From assembly GCA_003258725.1 (NCBI GenBank), contig QHMG01000005.1, positions 62,001 through 126,000 on the forward strand: DNA of 64,000 nt, read 5' to 3'. The translations under genes and the position numbers were made by a program. This stretch comes from Candidatus Melainabacteria bacterium. Lineage in GTDB: Bacteria; Cyanobacteriota; Vampirovibrionia; Gastranaerophilales; Gastranaerophilaceae. This document shows, piece by piece, positions 36,503 through 44,727 of the stretch. How positions within the stretch are numbered: the stretch's first letter is position 1; each line of letters starts with the position of its first letter. The notes under the pieces were generated by a model. That model had not been told where the DNA came from and searched no databases. It saw only the letters and a program-made list of their open reading frames with translations.

Positions 36503-37210
36503 TTACAATAGAGATGAGAAAATCTTATAAAAAATATACAACCCAGAAAGAACAAGTAGCACACCACAAACTTTGACTAAAACATTTGATATTTTTGCAA
36601 ATGCAGACATATTTTTTAATGTTGATGTAAATACACCTGCAATTACAAGGATTATCCCTTGACCTAAAGCGAACAAGAATAGCATTAACATTGCAATTAG
36701 CACATTCTCCATTACTGAAGCAAATGCCATTATGCCTGCCAAAATAGGGGTTGAACAAGGTGTGCCTGCAAGCGCAAAAACTATACCTAAAATTAGTGGA
36801 TAAATGAATGCGAATTTACCTTCGTTTTTTGGTAAAGCCTTAATGAACATTGGAAATTCAAAGTCTAAAACTTCGACTAATTTCAAGCCCATTACAATCA
36901 AGAAAGATGCAATGATTAAACCAAAGTAGCTACCTAAAAATGAGATGAAAACTCTGCCTGTAACCGCACAAATTATGCCAATTGTTGTGAACACAATGGC
37001 TGTACCTAAGATAAACATTAACATTTGAAAAAATGTTTTTAAGGGCTTATCTTTTGAATATCCTCCAACATAGCCGACAATAATGGGTAACATTGCCAAT
37101 GAACAAGGGCTTATTGAGGCAATTACACCACCCATAAACGATGCCAATAGCATTGCTATTTCAAAATGTTGGTTATTCGGTTGTGCGAAAACGTTTATAA
37201 TGTCCATCAT
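36503..37210 (-). CDS. ccdA: CcdA/DsbD-type transmembrane thiol transporter
   Basis: 235 aa, six membrane helices. The paired cysteines sit in SISPCSLAMLP (helix 1) and AGTPCSTP (helix 4), the CcdA hallmark. Moves electrons from cytoplasmic thioredoxin to the periplasm. Starts 1 nt after the thioredoxin-like gene stop, so the two form a membrane-to-periplasm redox pair. Confidence 0.92.
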   Translation of the reverse strand: MMDIINVFAQPNNQHFEIAMLLASFMGGVIASISPCSLAMLPIIVGYVGGYSKDKPLKTFFQMLMFILGTAIVFTTIGIICAVTGRVFISFLGSYFGLIIASFLIVMGLKLVEVLDFEFPMFIKALPKNEGKFAFIYPLILGIVFALAGTPCSTPILAGIMAFASVMENVLIAMLMLFLFALGQGIILVIAGVFTSTLKNMSAFAKISNVLVKVCGVLLVLSGLYIFYKIFSSLL

Positions 37211-37211
37211 A

Positions 37212-37604
37212 TTAGTTTAGTATTTCTTTCACGTATGCTTCAAATTTGTGTTTGTCAACATAACCTTCTGTTTTTCTGACAACTTTACCATTTTTGTCAA
37301 TGTAAATTACTGTTGGAACAAGATTTACATTGTAGGTGTCAATTGCGTTATTAATATTTTTGTCATTTTTTTCTATATCGTACTCTATAACTTCAACTGT
37401 GCCAGAATATTGTGGCATTACTGTCTCAAATACCCCCTTCATTTTTTTGCAATCAGAGCAAAGTTTTGAAGAAAATTTTATAATTTGAGGTTTACCACTA
37501 ACGTGCTCTTGTGTTGCTGATTCAACCTTTGTGCCTGACAAAACTGCATAAGCAATTAGAGGAAGTGCAAATATTAGTGAAATAATGATTAGATTTTTTT
37601 TCAT
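37212..37604 (-). CDS. exported thioredoxin-like protein
   Basis: 130 aa. N-terminal signal or anchor helix (about 3-18), then a thioredoxin fold with CSDC active site in FSSKLCSDCKKM and the cis-Pro VNLVPTVIYID. Probably the periplasmic partner of the adjacent CcdA, reducing disulfides of envelope proteins. No cytochrome c genes are near. GGAGAACTTTAAC lies before the ATG. Confidence 0.88.
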   Translation of the reverse strand: MKKNLIIISLIFALPLIAYAVLSGTKVESATQEHVSGKPQIIKFSSKLCSDCKKMKGVFETVMPQYSGTVEVIEYDIEKNDKNINNAIDTYNVNLVPTVIYIDKNGKVVRKTEGYVDKHKFEAYVKEILN

Positions 37605-37680
37605 GTTAAAGTTCTCCTTTCCTTCTAAGATACACTAAACAAAATTTATTTCTAACCCCAATTGGGGGATTTTTTACATG

Positions 37681-37718
37681 AAAAAGGCGGGATTGCAATT
37701 TGCAATCCCGCCTTTTTA
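37681..37718. terminator. strong bidirectional terminator
   Basis: AAAAAGGCGGGATTGCAA paired with TTGCAATCCCGCCTTTTT, essentially loop-less palindrome. Lies just past the minus-strand paralogue gene. Confidence 0.93.
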
Positions 37719-37733
37719 AATTCTTTTCGTTTA

Positions 37734-39056
37734 CTAAGAACTGAATGTTTTGAAGGTTGCTTCGACGTTCTTTTGAATAACGCTCTTTACTGCCTCCATT
37801 TCTGTTGAAAGAGCTTTTTGTTCGGTATCAAGTTGCTTCAATCTCAATTCTAGGGTTCTGTCTTGAACTTGAATTTTTGATGTCTTAGCGTTGATATCTG
37901 CTAATTCTTTTTCATAAGCTAAAATATCATAATTATATTGATTCATTGCATCATCGTAAGAAGCTGTGTCTGTTGTTTCTTCTGATTTAAGCGCAAAAGA
38001 TTCACTTGAACTCATAAGTTTAATATTCTTATATCTGCCTGTGCCTGATTTGTCGTCAAGTCTTGCGTATTCTTGTCTTGTAATATCTTCTTTTTTATGT
38101 GTTGCGTAGTATTGATTTAAGTTCTTTTGGTAATCAATTGCTGAAGAAATTTGATATTTGTCATTTACAGGTGGTTGGTTTGCCAAACCACTTACAATAC
38201 AATCATTCAATTCAGATTCTGTCGCATAGCAAGTTCTGCCATTCTTTTGATATACCCAAATTTCATTAGGGTTAACGCCTGCTAATTCAGGGAAGTCGTG
38301 AATGATTTGGTCATAATCTGCCTTTTGAACTGGGTCAGTCAAATCAAGTCTTTCAGCATCAGAGTTACCAAGTTTGTAGCTGTAATCCTTGTCTGATACA
38401 CCATAAACAGGTAAGTCACCTTCTTTGGTTGCAGTTTTATCAATGTTTTCTAAGTCTTCTTTTTTTGCGTAAATAGCTGGATCTTTTGTCCCATCTGCTT
38501 TGTAGAAGTCTTTGATATCATCAATAGTAATCAAACCCTTGCTTTGTAATGCTTTTAAGTTATCCAAATCTTCTGCTGTACATTCTTTGAATTGTGCAGA
38601 TGTACCAGCTTGGTCTGTTACGGTGTAAGATTTGTTTGTAGTGTCTTTTACAACTTTAACGTTTTGTTCGATACCGTTGTTTGTGTTGTAATTTGTAACT
38701 TTTTGAACTTGAGGGTTAGTGTTCTTTTGTTGAATTGCTTTAAACACCTCTTGGTTGTAGTGGTAAGTTACTTGATAATTATATTTTTCACCTGTTTCAG
38801 GATCTGTATAATCAACGTTTTGGTAGCTGTCAATTTCATAGTCGTTAAACCCATCAGTGAAGGCATATTGTTGAGTTGTGTAATCTGTTGTTTTTGGAGC
38901 GGTAGGCACTTGAAGTGCTAACATTCTGTTCCATAGGTTTGCAGATTGGTTTGCAAGCGCTGTACGTGCTTGGTTAATTTGTTGACCTTCGTATTCAGTG
39001 TTTGTTTTTCTGGCAGTAAGACCTAAGTATCTTGCCTGTGAAGCAGCCATACCCAT
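37734..39056 (-). CDS. paralogue A of an unrecognised family (MGMAASQAR signature)
   Basis: About 440 aa, unrecognised; full-length homologue of 44728-46044. The N-terminal ~50 residues are nearly identical (MGMAASQARYLGLTARKTN, then EYEGQQINQARTAL). The last ~70 form a charged coiled coil (INAKTSKIQVQDRTLELRLK...) ending EATFKTFSS. The middle (about 110-320) diverges and is acidic, Tyr/Asp-rich. No signal peptide or membrane helix. Start set at the ATG at 39056, preceded by GAGGAG and aligned to the paralogue; a longer start adds 27 unrelated residues. Its promoter and terminator are clear. Confidence 0.8.
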   Translation of the reverse strand: MGMAASQARYLGLTARKTNTEYEGQQINQARTALANQSANLWNRMLALQVPTAPKTTDYTTQQYAFTDGFNDYEIDSYQNVDYTDPETGEKYNYQVTYHYNQEVFKAIQQKNTNPQVQKVTNYNTNNGIEQNVKVVKDTTNKSYTVTDQAGTSAQFKECTAEDLDNLKALQSKGLITIDDIKDFYKADGTKDPAIYAKKEDLENIDKTATKEGDLPVYGVSDKDYSYKLGNSDAERLDLTDPVQKADYDQIIHDFPELAGVNPNEIWVYQKNGRTCYATESELNDCIVSGLANQPPVNDKYQISSAIDYQKNLNQYYATHKKEDITRQEYARLDDKSGTGRYKNIKLMSSSESFALKSEETTDTASYDDAMNQYNYDILAYEKELADINAKTSKIQVQDRTLELRLKQLDTEQKALSTEMEAVKSVIQKNVEATFKTFSS

Positions 39057-39099
39057 AAGCGTATCTCCTCTTCTGTGTCCATTTAATCTTATGTAAATG

Positions 39100-39127
39100 A
39101 TTATAATAATATTTTTTCGAAAATCAA
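39100..39127 (-). promoter_or_regulatory. promoter of paralogue A
   Basis: On the minus strand TTGATT (39122-39127), 16 nt, TATAAT (39100-39105). Gives a leader of about 35 nt including the GAGGAG RBS. Confidence 0.55.
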
Positions 39128-39210
39128 CATTTTCCATGAAATATCAATTGTTTGGACTATAAAATTTTGCTCAAATCCTCTATTTAGACGTAAATAAGCT
39201 CTTTGAATTT

Positions 39211-39384
39211 TTATACATCTTCTGGAATAAAGATTACGCAGTCTTCCAATTGATTTCTAACCTCCTCGCTTGAACTTCTAATTTTCACGACTCGTTGGTA
39301 CTCTCTTACAACGCTAATAACGTCGTCTGTCGACATTCTAATTAATCTTCTTTTACCAGCTTCGTTTTCAATAATTCTAGCCAT
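39211..39384 (-). CDS. 57-residue basic protein, unknown
   Basis: Short gene with a textbook RBS (AAAAAGGAGAAAACGAC before ATG). It begins MARIIENEAGKRRLIRMSTD, continues with DVISVVREYQRVVKI and ends CVIFIPEDV. Amphipathic alpha/beta character, possibly a small DNA- or protein-binding regulator. Lies 98 nt downstream of the next minus-strand gene, beyond a terminator-like hairpin, and 154 nt upstream of paralogue A's promoter region. Confidence 0.7.
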   Translation of the reverse strand: MARIIENEAGKRRLIRMSTDDVISVVREYQRVVKIRSSSEEVRNQLEDCVIFIPEDV

Positions 39385-39422
39385 GTCGTTTTCTCCTTTT
39401 TAACTTGTAAGTTATTTAACGA

Positions 39423-39460
39423 CAAAAAACGGCTGAACTTTAGTAAATTCAACCGTTTTG
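39423..39460 (-). terminator. terminator after the RRWYD protein gene
   Basis: On the minus strand AAAACGG-TTGAA...TTCA-CCGTTTTTT, one mismatch in the stem, T6 tail. Confidence 0.7.
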
Positions 39461-39482
39461 CTTATAAATTATTGTTCAAATT

Positions 39483-39815
39483 TTAATCATTTAATGAAAC
39501 TGCAAGACCTTCCATAATATTGAAAAAATCTTCATTAGGAAGTGTTGACATAGTTTTTAGTGCATATTTTAAATCGTCGTTTTTGTCATACCAACGACGT
39601 TCGTTTACGCTTTGTTGAAACAAGCCCATAACACGTTCTATACCGATGCTTAATTGCGGTTCTTCTTCCTCTTTATGTAAGTCTTTAATTTGTTTTACAA
39701 TTTCAATTAAGTCGGCAGACAACCTTCTTTTTTGTTCAGTGTCAAGTTTTTGCAAAATTTCGAAAGCCTTTAAGGTTTCATTGTGTTCGTCGTACCATCT
39801 GCGTTTTAAGTTCAT
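39483..39815 (-). CDS. helical protein with internal RRWYD duplication
   Basis: About 110 aa, unrecognised. RRWYDEHNETLKAFEILQKL near residue 4 is echoed by RRWYDKNDDLKYALKTMSTL near residue 70, suggesting two copies of a ~25-residue helical unit separated by a charged helix (LIEIVKQIKDLHKEEEE). Start set at the second ATG (39815), which has AAGGA at proper spacing; the first ATG abuts the RBS. Confidence 0.7.
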   Translation of the reverse strand: MNLKRRWYDEHNETLKAFEILQKLDTEQKRRLSADLIEIVKQIKDLHKEEEEPQLSIGIERVMGLFQQSVNERRWYDKNDDLKYALKTMSTLPNEDFFNIMEGLAVSLND

Positions 39816-39919
39816 ACACACATTCCTTTTTCTAAAATAATAAACTTTTTTTTAAGAAAGGTCAACTATTTTTCAAGATGTAAAAAAAATGGTAAAATGT
39901 AAAAATAGGTTAGTTATAA

Positions 39920-41905
39920 ATGAAAAAAATAATATATTCTATATTCCTAATATTCCTATTTATAGGCTTTTTGAGTGCGCAATCGGTATTTGCGGACGAT
40001 AAAATTACGTCTGTAAACTATGATATTTCTGCAAATATGTTATTTTTAACCTCTGGAAATTTCTCTAATACTGAGAAAAATCCAATAAAATTAGTTAAAC
40101 TTTCTAACCCTAATAGAGTTTATTTTGATATAGAAAATTCTGTTTTAACTACGGCAAAACAAGATTTTCAAGTTACATCTGGCGGAGTTTTGAGGCAAGT
40201 TGTCGTTTCTCAAAATAGTACAAATCCAAATGTTGTAAGGGTTGTAATGTATTTTGCAGAGGCTTACAATACGTCTAATTTAAAAATAATGCGTTTGAAT
40301 GGTAACATTATCGTACAAATTAACAACGACGTTTGTGCTCTTGCAAATTATATGCACGAAATTTATAGAGATACAAAATATGATTCAAACGACTATTACT
40401 CCTTTGTTTCAATGACCTCTCAACAAGTTAGTGCGAATGATTTACCTCTAACCGCAACAGCAAGCAATGCTCCGGAAAAAGTTTTAAATCAAATACAACA
40501 AGCCTTTGAAAATTCGACTGTGCCTGTAAGTGTTAAAAGTTCTTATCAAAACGCAAATGTTTCTGTTATAAAAAAGAATTTTAAACTTAAATCAAAATAT
40601 TACTTAACGGGTGTTCAAGCTCGACAAAATGGCATTTTAATTAGTGGTTACGGTACATTTACAATTGAAAAACCTATGGTGTTGCCAAATCCAAATAGAT
40701 TGGTACTAGATTTTGCAAATACTGTTTCAAGTCCCGCAGTCCGTTCAAAAACTTTTAAATATGGTGAAGATACAATTCGTGTAGGTCAATTTGAAGCAAA
40801 CAGAGCAAGAATAGTTATTACAACTCCAAATGCGGATAGATATATTCCTGTTTATTCAGCTGATGGGCAGTCTGTTTTAATCGCTGATAAAGAAAACTTA
40901 AGTCACGATAAATTATCAAATATAACAACTAACCTAGTAAGTACACGAGTTACAAAGACAAATGAACAAAATTATGGATTAAATTTATATTTTAGTAAAC
41001 CTGTTGTTTATTCAGTAAAACGTGATGCAAACAATTTAACTTTATATATGTTTAATGCTCTTCAATATAACGACCAAGATTTTCGCTCTGTAATTAAAGG
41101 AACATCAGTTGAAAATTCAAAAATTTACCTTATGCCAAGAGTTGGTTTGAGATATTCGATTCCACTTGACTCACGAGATACTGTTAAAGTTTATACGGGA
41201 ACAGATGCAAGAACTATTAAAATAGCGTTTAAATCTCCAAGCAAAGCGATAAAACGACAACCTACGATTGCTGATACGCCAACAACCTTGCCAACAAAGG
41301 TTAAAAACGTGGACAAAAATAACGATAAGGTTGAAATGCCAAAGATTACACCAAGAAAAAATGGTGAAAGAGTTGTCGTAATAGATCCTGGACATGGCGG
41401 AAAAGATTATGGTGCAATTCGTGCAGGCATTAATGAAAAAGACATTACACTTGATGTTTCAAAACTTGTAGCCGCAATGTTGCGTGCTAAGGGTTACAAG
41501 GTGTATATGAGCCATGATACAGATAAATTTGTTCCATTGCAAGGAATTGTAGATATTGCCGAAGAAGTTAAACCGGATCTTTTTGTAAGTATTCACGTAA
41601 ATTCCAGCAACGGAACAGAAGCGACAGGTATTGAAACGCACTATTACCACGAATACAGTATTGGTTTAGCTAAATCAGTACACAATGCTTTAATGGCACA
41701 AGTTACAACAACCAAAGACAGAGGTTTGTTTAAATCTAGATTTTATGTTATAAATCATACTACAATGCCTGCAATTTTGGTTGAAATTGGATTTATTTCA
41801 AACGATAATGAAAGGGCAGAATTAGTTTCTGAAAAACGTAAGCAGGCGACTGCAAGAGGCATAACAAATGGTATCATCAACTACTACAAGCAACAACAAA
41901 AATAA
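39920..41905 (+). CDS. amiC: AMIN-domain N-acetylmuramoyl-L-alanine amidase
   Basis: Periplasmic zinc amidase that frees stem peptides and splits daughter cells. 661 aa. Signal peptide (cut near VFA-DDK), tandem AMIN-like beta domains (about 30-135 and 215-430) for wall targeting, a charged linker, then Amidase_3 with DPGHGG (H492), E506, IHVN (H559) and VEIGF (E622). All zinc and catalytic residues are in place. Its end overlaps murI by 38 nt. Confidence 0.93.
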   Translation: MKKIIYSIFLIFLFIGFLSAQSVFADDKITSVNYDISANMLFLTSGNFSNTEKNPIKLVKLSNPNRVYFDIENSVLTTAKQDFQVTSGGVLRQVVVSQNSTNPNVVRVVMYFAEAYNTSNLKIMRLNGNIIVQINNDVCALANYMHEIYRDTKYDSNDYYSFVSMTSQQVSANDLPLTATASNAPEKVLNQIQQAFENSTVPVSVKSSYQNANVSVIKKNFKLKSKYYLTGVQARQNGILISGYGTFTIEKPMVLPNPNRLVLDFANTVSSPAVRSKTFKYGEDTIRVGQFEANRARIVITTPNADRYIPVYSADGQSVLIADKENLSHDKLSNITTNLVSTRVTKTNEQNYGLNLYFSKPVVYSVKRDANNLTLYMFNALQYNDQDFRSVIKGTSVENSKIYLMPRVGLRYSIPLDSRDTVKVYTGTDARTIKIAFKSPSKAIKRQPTIADTPTTLPTKVKNVDKNNDKVEMPKITPRKNGERVVVIDPGHGGKDYGAIRAGINEKDITLDVSKLVAAMLRAKGYKVYMSHDTDKFVPLQGIVDIAEEVKPDLFVSIHVNSSNGTEATGIETHYYHEYSIGLAKSVHNALMAQVTTTKDRGLFKSRFYVINHTTMPAILVEIGFISNDNERAELVSEKRKQATARGITNGIINYYKQQQK

Positions 41906-42686
41906 ACCTATTGCTGTTTTTGATTCGGGCGTAGGCGGATTAACAGTATATAAAAAATTAAAAGAACTTTTGCCAAACGAAGATTATATTTATTTTGGCG
42001 ATTTAAAAAATTGTCCTTACGGTCAAAAATCAAAACAGCAATTAATTGATTTAACAGCAGATATCTTCAATTATTTTAAATACGAAGATGTTAAGGCGGT
42101 TGTTATGGCTTGTAACACAACCTCTGCAAATGTTTACGATGAATACAACAATAAATTTGATTATACACTTTATCCTATAATTCAATCTTGTGCAAAAATT
42201 ATTTCACAATTACCAATTGAACGATTAGGAGTGTTTGCAACCTCTGCAACAATTTCATCTGGGGCTTACAAAAGAGAAATTAACAAGTACAACTCAAATG
42301 TCAAAGTGTTTGAAATGTCTTGTCCAGGCTGGGTTCAAATTGTAGAAGGTAACAAGCAAAATGATGAATTGAGTATTGAGTTAATTAAAGAAAATATGGA
42401 TAAAATGCTTGAAAACAATCCTGACAAAATTCTTTTAGGTTGTACTCACTATCCATTTTTGTTAGATGTTTTATCAACATTTGCGCCTCGTGATATGTTT
42501 ATTGACCCAGCAGAATATTTTGCAAATTACATAAAAGAAGATTTACAAAGTCGTGATTTACTCAATGAAAATGGCGGGCATGAAAGATTTTATGTAAGCG
42601 CTAATCCAAATGAATTTAAAGTTGCTGCAAGAATGTTCTATGATTTGCACGAAGAACCTCAATTGATGAATTTTGCAAGAGCATAA
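41868..42686 (+). CDS. murI: glutamate racemase
   Basis: Produces D-glutamate for peptidoglycan. 272 aa. FDSGVGGLTV, CPYGQKS, the catalytic cysteines in ACNTTSAN (Cys82) and GCTHYPF (Cys192). The only good start lies within the amiC gene, so its first ~12 residues (MVSSTTTSNNKN) are encoded by sequence shared with amiC in another frame and look like a neutral extension. Confidence 0.95.
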   Translation: MVSSTTTSNNKNKPIAVFDSGVGGLTVYKKLKELLPNEDYIYFGDLKNCPYGQKSKQQLIDLTADIFNYFKYEDVKAVVMACNTTSANVYDEYNNKFDYTLYPIIQSCAKIISQLPIERLGVFATSATISSGAYKREINKYNSNVKVFEMSCPGWVQIVEGNKQNDELSIELIKENMDKMLENNPDKILLGCTHYPFLLDVLSTFAPRDMFIDPAEYFANYIKEDLQSRDLLNENGGHERFYVSANPNEFKVAARMFYDLHEEPQLMNFARA

Positions 42687-42693
42687 TTACTAA

Positions 42694-42730
42694 AGAGCTT
42701 AGCATTTTTAATGCTAAGCTCTACATTTTT
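42694..42730. terminator. terminator between murI and the acyl-CoA synthetase gene
   Basis: AGAGCTTAGCAT-ttttA-ATGCTAAGCTCT perfect stem, then ACATTTTT. Strong for murI, weaker T-tract for the minus strand. Confidence 0.85.
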
Positions 42731-42743
42731 CTATAAATTCTTT

Positions 42744-44417
42744 CTATAAATTCAATAACTGTTTAACTTCTCTACGTTTAACTTTTCTTGTTGTTGTTTT
42801 TGGAAGTTCTTTCTTGTAAACGATGATGTTAATTGGTCGTTTATAAGGTGCTAAATGCGCAGACAAGTGTTTAACTTCTTCTCTTACAATTTTGTTTAAT
42901 TCTTCATCTGATTTGTCAGCCATATAGCTTTCTTTTGGAACAATTACAGCTACGATTTCTTCTGTACCGTCTTTTGTACCACCAGAACGAGATGAACCCA
43001 TTACACAAACTTCTGCAAAGTTGTTGCTAGATTCAAGAACAGCTTCAACTTCTTCCGGAAATACTTTTTTACCACCAGAAAGTACAATCATGTTCTTAAT
43101 TCTGCCTGTAATGTGAATGTGTCCGTCTTTATCTAAATGACCGATATCTCCTGTATGCAACCAGCCATCTTCGTCAATAGTTTCAGCTGTAAGCTCTGGT
43201 TGATTATGATATCCCTTCATTACTGAAGGACCTTTTAATTGAATTTCGCCTGTTTCTTTGTCAATTCTACATTCAAAACCTGGAAGTGGTTTACCAACTG
43301 AAGTATAGTCTTTACGTTTATCGTAGTTTACTGATACAACAGGGCTAGTTTCTGATAAGCCATAACCTGCATAAACTTTGATACCAATTGTTTCAAAGAA
43401 GTTTGCAACATTTTTGTCAATTGGTGCGCCACCAGAAATGCAACCTCTGAATTGACCGCCAAAGTTATCATGGATTTTCTTGAAAATCATCTTCTTAATT
43501 CTGAATGAAGGAATGAATTTTGCTATATTAAACATGATAGGGAAAACTTTTTTAGCAATAGGGTTATTGTGAATTTCGTTTTCAATACCAGCTTTCAATA
43601 ATTTTAAGAAGGCTGGAACAACTACCATGAATTGAACTTGTTTTTCTCTCATAATCATCAAAATGTCTTTTGGTTTTAATGATTGAGTGTAATAAACTGA
43701 TGTTCCTAACAACAAGAAGGTTGAGAAACCAACGGTTAATTCAAACAAGTGATTCATAGGTAAGATTGATAAAATTTTTGTATTTTCACCTGCAGGAATA
43801 AATTCTGGAACAACTGTGCTAAGAGCGTTTAGTTGTGCAAGCATGTTTCTAAATGAAATTTCAACGCCTTTAGGATTACCTGTTGTGCCTGAAGTGTAGA
43901 TGATGAAAGCTGTTGATTTTGAGCTTCTGTGTCTCCATTTGCAGTGAGGTGTTGAATTTATTGTGTATAAACTTGGAAGTGTCATGTTGTAGCTTGGTTC
44001 GTCCATAACGATAATGTGTTTGATTGACGGAACTTCCTTTTGTATTTCTAATGCTTTTTCAATGTAAGTTTGTGAAACTAATAAAACTTTTGGCTGGCAA
44101 TCTGTAAGGATTGAAACAAGTTCAAACTTTGTCAATTTTATATCAAGTGGAACTGTTGTTGCGCCTGAAAGAATTGATGCAAAAACGCAAGCGCCGTATT
44201 CTGGCTTTGATTCAGATAGAATAGCAACTCTATCATTTTTTTGAACTTCTAATTCGTTGATAAGGTAGCTGCCTAATTTTCTTGATAAAAGCCCTAAACC
44301 TTTGTATGTAAATTCTTTCCAACCTAAAGCTGTTCTAATACCTAATGCAACTCTATCTCCGTATACATCAGTTTTTTCTTCTAACAAAAGAAGAACATTG
44401 TTTTTTCTGTATTTCAT
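42744..44417 (-). CDS. long-chain acyl-CoA synthetase (AMP-binding)
   Basis: 557 aa adenylate-forming enzyme, probably activating fatty acids for lipid synthesis at the membrane. Core motif IIYTSGTTGNPKG, then YGLSETSPVV, WLHTGDIGHLD and GRIKNMIVLSGGKKVFPEEVE. Closest in layout to FadD-type ligases. Acceptor (CoA or ACP) not resolvable by eye. Start set at the ATG at 44417 within GGTGAGGAAG-ATG. Confidence 0.88.
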   Translation of the reverse strand: MKYRKNNVLLLLEEKTDVYGDRVALGIRTALGWKEFTYKGLGLLSRKLGSYLINELEVQKNDRVAILSESKPEYGACVFASILSGATTVPLDIKLTKFELVSILTDCQPKVLLVSQTYIEKALEIQKEVPSIKHIIVMDEPSYNMTLPSLYTINSTPHCKWRHRSSKSTAFIIYTSGTTGNPKGVEISFRNMLAQLNALSTVVPEFIPAGENTKILSILPMNHLFELTVGFSTFLLLGTSVYYTQSLKPKDILMIMREKQVQFMVVVPAFLKLLKAGIENEIHNNPIAKKVFPIMFNIAKFIPSFRIKKMIFKKIHDNFGGQFRGCISGGAPIDKNVANFFETIGIKVYAGYGLSETSPVVSVNYDKRKDYTSVGKPLPGFECRIDKETGEIQLKGPSVMKGYHNQPELTAETIDEDGWLHTGDIGHLDKDGHIHITGRIKNMIVLSGGKKVFPEEVEAVLESSNNFAEVCVMGSSRSGGTKDGTEEIVAVIVPKESYMADKSDEELNKIVREEVKHLSAHLAPYKRPINIIVYKKELPKTTTRKVKRREVKQLLNL

Positions 44418-44727
44418 CTTCCTCACCTATTTATAAGTATTCTTCCATTAAGAATGTCCTAGTATTATAAACTAAATGAAGTAGCAATGTCAATTTTACT
44501 ATACATGTAATAATAATATACATGTATGAAATTTTAATATTTGTATACATTATAAGGGGGATTTTTGTCATTATTTAATGTAAAAAAATGTAAACATACC
44601 GTATAATAACCATGATTATAGTTGACTTTTAGCCAACAGTCATTAAAGACAAAAAGAAAGTATAAATAGTCGAAATACGAGAGAAAAAGAAGAAAGTAGT
44701 TATACAAAAAGATAGGAGAAACCGCTT
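44418..44727. promoter_or_regulatory. divergent control region with twin ATACATGTA sites
   Basis: 310 bp, no gene. ATACATGTA occurs at 44501-44509 and ATACATGTAT at 44518-44527, 17 nt centre to centre, with a related GTATACAT at about 44543. On the plus side TATAAT (44602-44607) is followed by a ~120-nt leader with a GTTGAC/GCCAAC hairpin (about 44621-44637), a purine-rich stretch and the RBS GGAG. Probably an operator region for one or both divergent genes. Confidence 0.5.

Noticed and set aside
39057..39137. Longer N-terminus for paralogue A (27 extra residues)
   Set aside because: The extra stretch overlaps the promoter and RBS and is absent in paralogue B, which starts exactly at MGMAASQAR.
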